This document shows, one piece after another, positions 25,831-29,003 of a stretch of DNA of 29,003 bases. Every line of letters starts with the position of its first letter. The stretch's first letter is position 1. Both the position numbers and the translations under genes were made by a program. This DNA is from ANME-2 cluster archaeon (GTDB lineage: Archaea > Halobacteriota > Methanosarcinia > Methanosarcinales > Methanocomedenaceae). The DNA lies in the NCBI GenBank assembly GCA_023544605.1, contig JAMJFQ010000005.1, positions 1 through 29,003 of the forward strand. The letters are read 5' to 3'. A model generated the notes under the pieces. It was not told the origin of the DNA, did not search any database, and was given only the letters and a program-made list of their open reading frames with translations.

Positions 25831-27473
25831 ACAGCGAAGACGTGGAGAAAGGAATAAGCAGTGACCCCAGGGTCATGTTATTGATGGGCGCATTATTCAT
25901 TTCACTAATCTTAATATTATTACCGGCAGTATTCCCTGAATTTGGGGTTGGTGGGCTTAAGTATGGCCTTGACCTGGATGGGGGTTCATGGCTGGAACTG
26001 AAACCTGAAGGTGCCCTGGTGCAGGTAGATGCTGATATGGGACACATCATCGCACAGGAATACAGTACATTCCTCAACAGTACGGTGACAATCACCCAGC
26101 AGACACCAACTTCAGTATCCTTTGAAACCAGCATACCTGTCACTGCCAAGATAATAGAATCTCTCGGATACGGACAGGCTGCGGTATCCTCAAGAGGTGA
26201 GGTGTACACAGTGGTACTCCAGATCCAAAATACCACTGCGATCATTAACTATCTCGAAAACCAGTACAAGACAGAAGTAGCTCTTTTTGATGACCGGGAA
26301 GGGAGATGGTATGAGATAAGGAAGAAGACATCTCCCGATGAACTTGCGGCCATTATGCAGCAAGTCGGCGGTTCTGTGGTAGCGTATCAGGACGGGGTAT
26401 CAACCGTTACCCTTACCGAGACCAAGGAGATACTTGAAGATAAATTGAACCTGTTCGGATTGAGCGATGTAAAACCTGTCATTGTGGGCAGGGAGTACAT
26501 CCTTATTGACCTGGCAGGAATTGATATTGAAACGGCGCTGGACCTGGCCGGCACGCCAGGTAAGTTCGAAATAAGGGTACAGACCGAAAATAACGAGAGC
26601 TTGCATGCCCTATATGGTGAGGACATCCAGACAGTGGGATTCCATAGAATGGAGAACGGTGTCTGGGGAGTGCCCTTCACCCTGACGCAAAAAGGAGCTG
26701 AGGCGCTAAGACAGGCGGTAATTGAGACCAATGCCGTCAGTGACCCGGACAACCACGAAATTACCATGTACCTTGATAACAAGGTAATATATAGCGCACC
26801 CTTATCGTATTCACTGGCACAGAGCATGAGAGTAGTGCCGATACAGGATGTTGTGGCGTCATTCGGAACCGATACCGGCAGTAAGGAGAATGCCAGGCAA
26901 CTGGAATCCCATTTGAAGGCCGGGGCACTTCCTGTGAATGTGGAGGTCATAGGCTCGGGACAGGTACCGGCATCTCTTGGCAGCCAGTTCAAGGAACTCA
27001 CTGCCATAGCGGGCCTGCTGGCCATTATCACGGTATCCTTTATGGTCTTTTTACGGTATCGCAGAAAGGAGATCATGCTGCCGATGATAATTACCTCGCT
27101 CAGTGAAGTAGTGATGATATTGGGCTTTGCATCGGCAGTGAAATGGCAGCTTGACCTGCCCGCTATAACAGGTATCATTGCGGTCATAGGTACTGGAATA
27201 GACCATCTGGTGGTCATCACTGATGAAGTGCTGTATGAGGGCAAACTGCCGCCCACCAAGGTATACAATACCAGGATAACCAGGGCGTTCGGCATTATTT
27301 TTGCGGCGGCTTCCACTACCATTATAGCCATGATATGGCTGGTCTGGATGGGATTCGGCGCACTGAAAGGATTTGCTTTGACCACCATCATAGGTGTGTT
27401 GATAGGTGTGCTTATAGCCAGGCCTGCCTATGCCAGGATAATTAAAGAAATGCTAAAGGAAGACCAGGATTGA
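25827..27473 (+). CDS. secD: Protein translocation subunit SecD
   Basis: SecD is the larger partner of SecF. I start it at the GTG 25827, which overlaps the secF stop (GTGA) and has AGGGGG 8 nt before it. A longer reading frame from 25773 would only reuse the secF end. The protein has 548 residues: a first membrane segment near 15-35, the signature YGLDLDGGSWLEL, a large extracytoplasmic domain, and five C-terminal segments from about residue 390, including IAVIGTGIDHLVVITDE, which matches the IGYSVDSDILLTTR region of SecF. thiI starts 2 nt after its stop. Confidence 0.96.
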   Translation: MNSEDVEKGISSDPRVMLLMGALFISLILILLPAVFPEFGVGGLKYGLDLDGGSWLELKPEGALVQVDADMGHIIAQEYSTFLNSTVTITQQTPTSVSFETSIPVTAKIIESLGYGQAAVSSRGEVYTVVLQIQNTTAIINYLENQYKTEVALFDDREGRWYEIRKKTSPDELAAIMQQVGGSVVAYQDGVSTVTLTETKEILEDKLNLFGLSDVKPVIVGREYILIDLAGIDIETALDLAGTPGKFEIRVQTENNESLHALYGEDIQTVGFHRMENGVWGVPFTLTQKGAEALRQAVIETNAVSDPDNHEITMYLDNKVIYSAPLSYSLAQSMRVVPIQDVVASFGTDTGSKENARQLESHLKAGALPVNVEVIGSGQVPASLGSQFKELTAIAGLLAIITVSFMVFLRYRRKEIMLPMIITSLSEVVMILGFASAVKWQLDLPAITGIIAVIGTGIDHLVVITDEVLYEGKLPPTKVYNTRITRAFGIIFAAASTTIIAMIWLVWMGFGALKGFALTTIIGVLIGVLIARPAYARIIKEMLKEDQD

Positions 27474-27475
27474 GC

Positions 27476-28663
27476 ATGAGCCGACCCTTAAACGATGTGG
27501 TAATAGTCAGGTACGGCGAGATCGCCTTGAAGAGCCGGAATGTGAGGGACCGCTATGAAAAGATCCTGATGTCCAATATACATTCCATGCTGGATGCCAT
27601 GGACACTTCATACGACAGGGTATCAAGGGAATGGGGGCGCATTTATGTCCATACTGCTGACCCTGAGGCCGCCCGTGCTGCTGCAAGAGTATTCGGTGTA
27701 GTATCGGTGAGCTCGGCCGTGATATGTGAGCCCACCCTGGAATCCGTTTCATCAGTTGCTGCCGATGTGGGTCAGGAGATCATCGGTGAGGGACAGTCAT
27801 TTGGTATCAGACCCAGACGCGCAGGGAATCATGATTTTTCCAGCCGTGATATCGGGATTGCCTGTGGAGATGCGGTCTGGCAGAGGATAGAGCATCAAGG
27901 TCCGAGCGTGGATCTGACCAATCCTGATGTGGAGATTTTTGTGGAGGTCAGGCAGAACCATGCTTTTGTATATACCGATGTGATCAACGGAGTGGGCGGA
28001 CTGCCCCTTGGCACCCAGGGTAAGATGGTTGCCCTTGTTTCAGGAGGTATCGACTCGCCAGTTGCAGCATGGCTCATGATGAAACGGGGGTGTGAAATAA
28101 TTCCCGTCTATGTCAATAATGACCCCTTCTCAGATGAGACCACCCGGCAGAGGGCATTGGAATGTATCAGGGTGCTGCAGACATGGGCCCCCTCTCATCC
28201 TTTCAAGGTCTATGAAGTACCCGGCGGGGAAAGCCAGATATCGTTCTTATCAGACTGCCAGCGCCGATATACCTGCGTACTCTGCCGCCGGATGATGTAC
28301 CGTATCGCTGCTGGTATAATGGAAAAAGAACATGCCCACGGTGTTATCACCGGTGCATCACTGGGTCAGGTTGCCAGCCAGACCTCACAGAACATGCTCG
28401 CAGAAACCTGCGGCATTCATGTCCCCATCTACCATCCCGTGATCGCTCTTGACAAGACAGAGATCGTAGACATTGCACGTAATATCGGTAGCTATGATGC
28501 ATCCACCCGGCCTGCAACGTGCTGTACCGCAGTACCAGAAAAGCCTGCTACAGCTGCCAGGTGCAGCGATGTGTGCGGTGAAGAAGAAAAGATCGATGTG
28601 GACGAACTGCTCCAGATGGCCCTATCTGGTTTGAAAATAGTCGATCCCTTGGAGTATCATTGA
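27476..28663 (+). CDS. thiI: tRNA 4-thiouridine synthase ThiI, archaeal type
   Basis: ThiI adenylates U8 of tRNA and inserts sulfur to give 4-thiouridine. It is 395 residues from the ATG at 27476; a TTG two codons earlier overlaps secD. An N-terminal ferredoxin-like and THUMP region covers about 1-165. The PP-loop ATP site is LVSGGIDSPVAAW (Ser189 to Ser194). There is no rhodanese domain. It carries a CxxC pair, Cys267 and Cys270 (TCVLCRR), plus Cys349 and Cys350 near PATCCTAVPEKP. This matches the three-cysteine, iron-sulfur form described in methanogens. It is transcribed with secF-secD, a link with no obvious functional reason. Confidence 0.95.
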   Translation: MSRPLNDVVIVRYGEIALKSRNVRDRYEKILMSNIHSMLDAMDTSYDRVSREWGRIYVHTADPEAARAAARVFGVVSVSSAVICEPTLESVSSVAADVGQEIIGEGQSFGIRPRRAGNHDFSSRDIGIACGDAVWQRIEHQGPSVDLTNPDVEIFVEVRQNHAFVYTDVINGVGGLPLGTQGKMVALVSGGIDSPVAAWLMMKRGCEIIPVYVNNDPFSDETTRQRALECIRVLQTWAPSHPFKVYEVPGGESQISFLSDCQRRYTCVLCRRMMYRIAAGIMEKEHAHGVITGASLGQVASQTSQNMLAETCGIHVPIYHPVIALDKTEIVDIARNIGSYDASTRPATCCTAVPEKPATAARCSDVCGEEEKIDVDELLQMALSGLKIVDPLEYH

Positions 28664-28664
28664 T

Positions 28665-28895
28665 TCAATGGCCGTTAATGGTCTCTATCTTGAACATCAC
28701 ATCCATTCCTTTCAGGGTCACCTGGATGCGGTCGCCAAAATTGAGTATCTCGTCCACGTCAGTGTTCGAGTCCCATTCATACACATAATCATAGGCTCCC
28801 TGGATTGGCTTAAATCCCAAAGACATCAATCTCTGGTTGACCTCAGATGGCCTGCAGCCTTCGCTATTGAACCAGACTATCAGGTATGACTTCAT
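28665..28895 (-). CDS. Small protein of unknown function
   Basis: The 76-residue product starts MKSYLIVWFNSEG and ends FKIETINGH. It looks like a compact alpha/beta fold: a first strand (SYLIVWF), a helix (PSEVNQRLMSLGF), a YDYVYEW strand, DVDEILNFGDRIQ and a final pair of strands (VTLKGMDVMFKIETI). I know of no function. I chose the ATG at 28895 rather than the GTG at 28925, which would add ten residues without the look of a conserved start. It is convergent with thiI, 1 nt from its stop. A TATA-like TTATA (28953-28957) and the palindromic element 28969-29001 lie upstream, in the same layout as before the Lrp-type gene at 7714. Confidence 0.7.
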   Translation of the reverse strand: MKSYLIVWFNSEGCRPSEVNQRLMSLGFKPIQGAYDYVYEWDSNTDVDEILNFGDRIQVTLKGMDVMFKIETINGH

Positions 28896-28968
28896 AATTA
28901 TCAACTTCAAGATAGGTTTTTCCACTATTAGGCTTTTTGGTAGTACATTAAGTATAACTTTATGTAGT

Positions 28969-29001
28969 CAAGTTAATCCGACCGCAGGGAGGATTTTCTT
29001 G
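28969..29001 (-). promoter_or_regulatory. Palindromic upstream element, copy 2
   Basis: The arms CAAG-nn-AATCC and GGATT-nn-CTTG flank an 11-base centre (28980-28990). On the minus strand the centre is about 30 bp upstream of the TATA-like TTATA that precedes the small gene at 28895. Most bases agree with the copy at 7775-7808, and the distance to the TATA box is the same. It ends 2 bases before the window edge. Confidence 0.55.
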
Positions 29002-29003
29002 TT

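Noticed and set aside
26387..27391. Minus-strand frame of 334 codons
   Set aside because: It is antisense to secD. The hydrophobic runs are mirror images of the SecD membrane segments.

Overview
The window looks like chromosomal DNA of a euryarchaeon close to the Methanosarcinales and their ANME-2/Methanoperedens-type relatives. This is inferred from gene content and protein style, because no rRNA is present. Support comes from topoisomerase VI together with DNA gyrase, archaeal ribosomal proteins L11-L1-L10-L12 beside Spt5, SecE and FtsZ, the siroheme/Ahb tetrapyrrole route, an archaeal DtdA and a methanogen-like ThiI. Base composition looks even. I see no transposon, prophage, CRISPR array, rRNA or tRNA, and no gene-free stretch exceeds about 250 bases.

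Layout. (1) Positions 1-7367, minus strand: a type II topoisomerase operon, top6B-top6A-gyrB-gyrA, with overlapping or nearly touching genes. gyrA runs off the left edge. (2) 7484-9322, minus: a stand-alone Lrp/AsnC-type ligand-binding protein, then hisB and hisA. (3) 9385-11902: a divergent pair, a duplicated MgtE-type cation transporter and a duplicated PhoU/RCK_C protein. (4) 12022-16660, minus: ftsZ, then secE-spt5-rpl11-rpl1-rpl10-rpl12, the translation/transcription/secretion block. A clear intrinsic-type terminator separates ftsZ from secE. (5) 16687-20305: dtdA, a small membrane protein, a degenerate KaiC-like ATPase, and a methyltransferase gene broken by two frameshifts. (6) 20315-23773, minus: an Ahb-type siroheme decarboxylase subunit, precorrin-2 dehydrogenase, hemA and hemB, covering early tetrapyrrole synthesis and the siroheme branch. 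(7) 23887-28895: a second small membrane protein related to the first, dCMP deaminase, the operon secF-secD-thiI, and a small conserved-looking protein.

Most of the window is core housekeeping. The least expected signals are these: a near-identical 33-34 bp palindrome placed about 30 bp upstream of a TATA-like box in front of two unrelated small minus-strand genes (7775-7808 and 28969-29001); the two homopolymer frameshifts in the methyltransferase; a dtdA reading frame with no usual start codon where one is expected; a KaiC-like protein that has lost key ATPase residues; and a roughly 70-residue acidic repeat extension on GyrA. The paired palindromes are the best candidate for an undescribed regulatory system.
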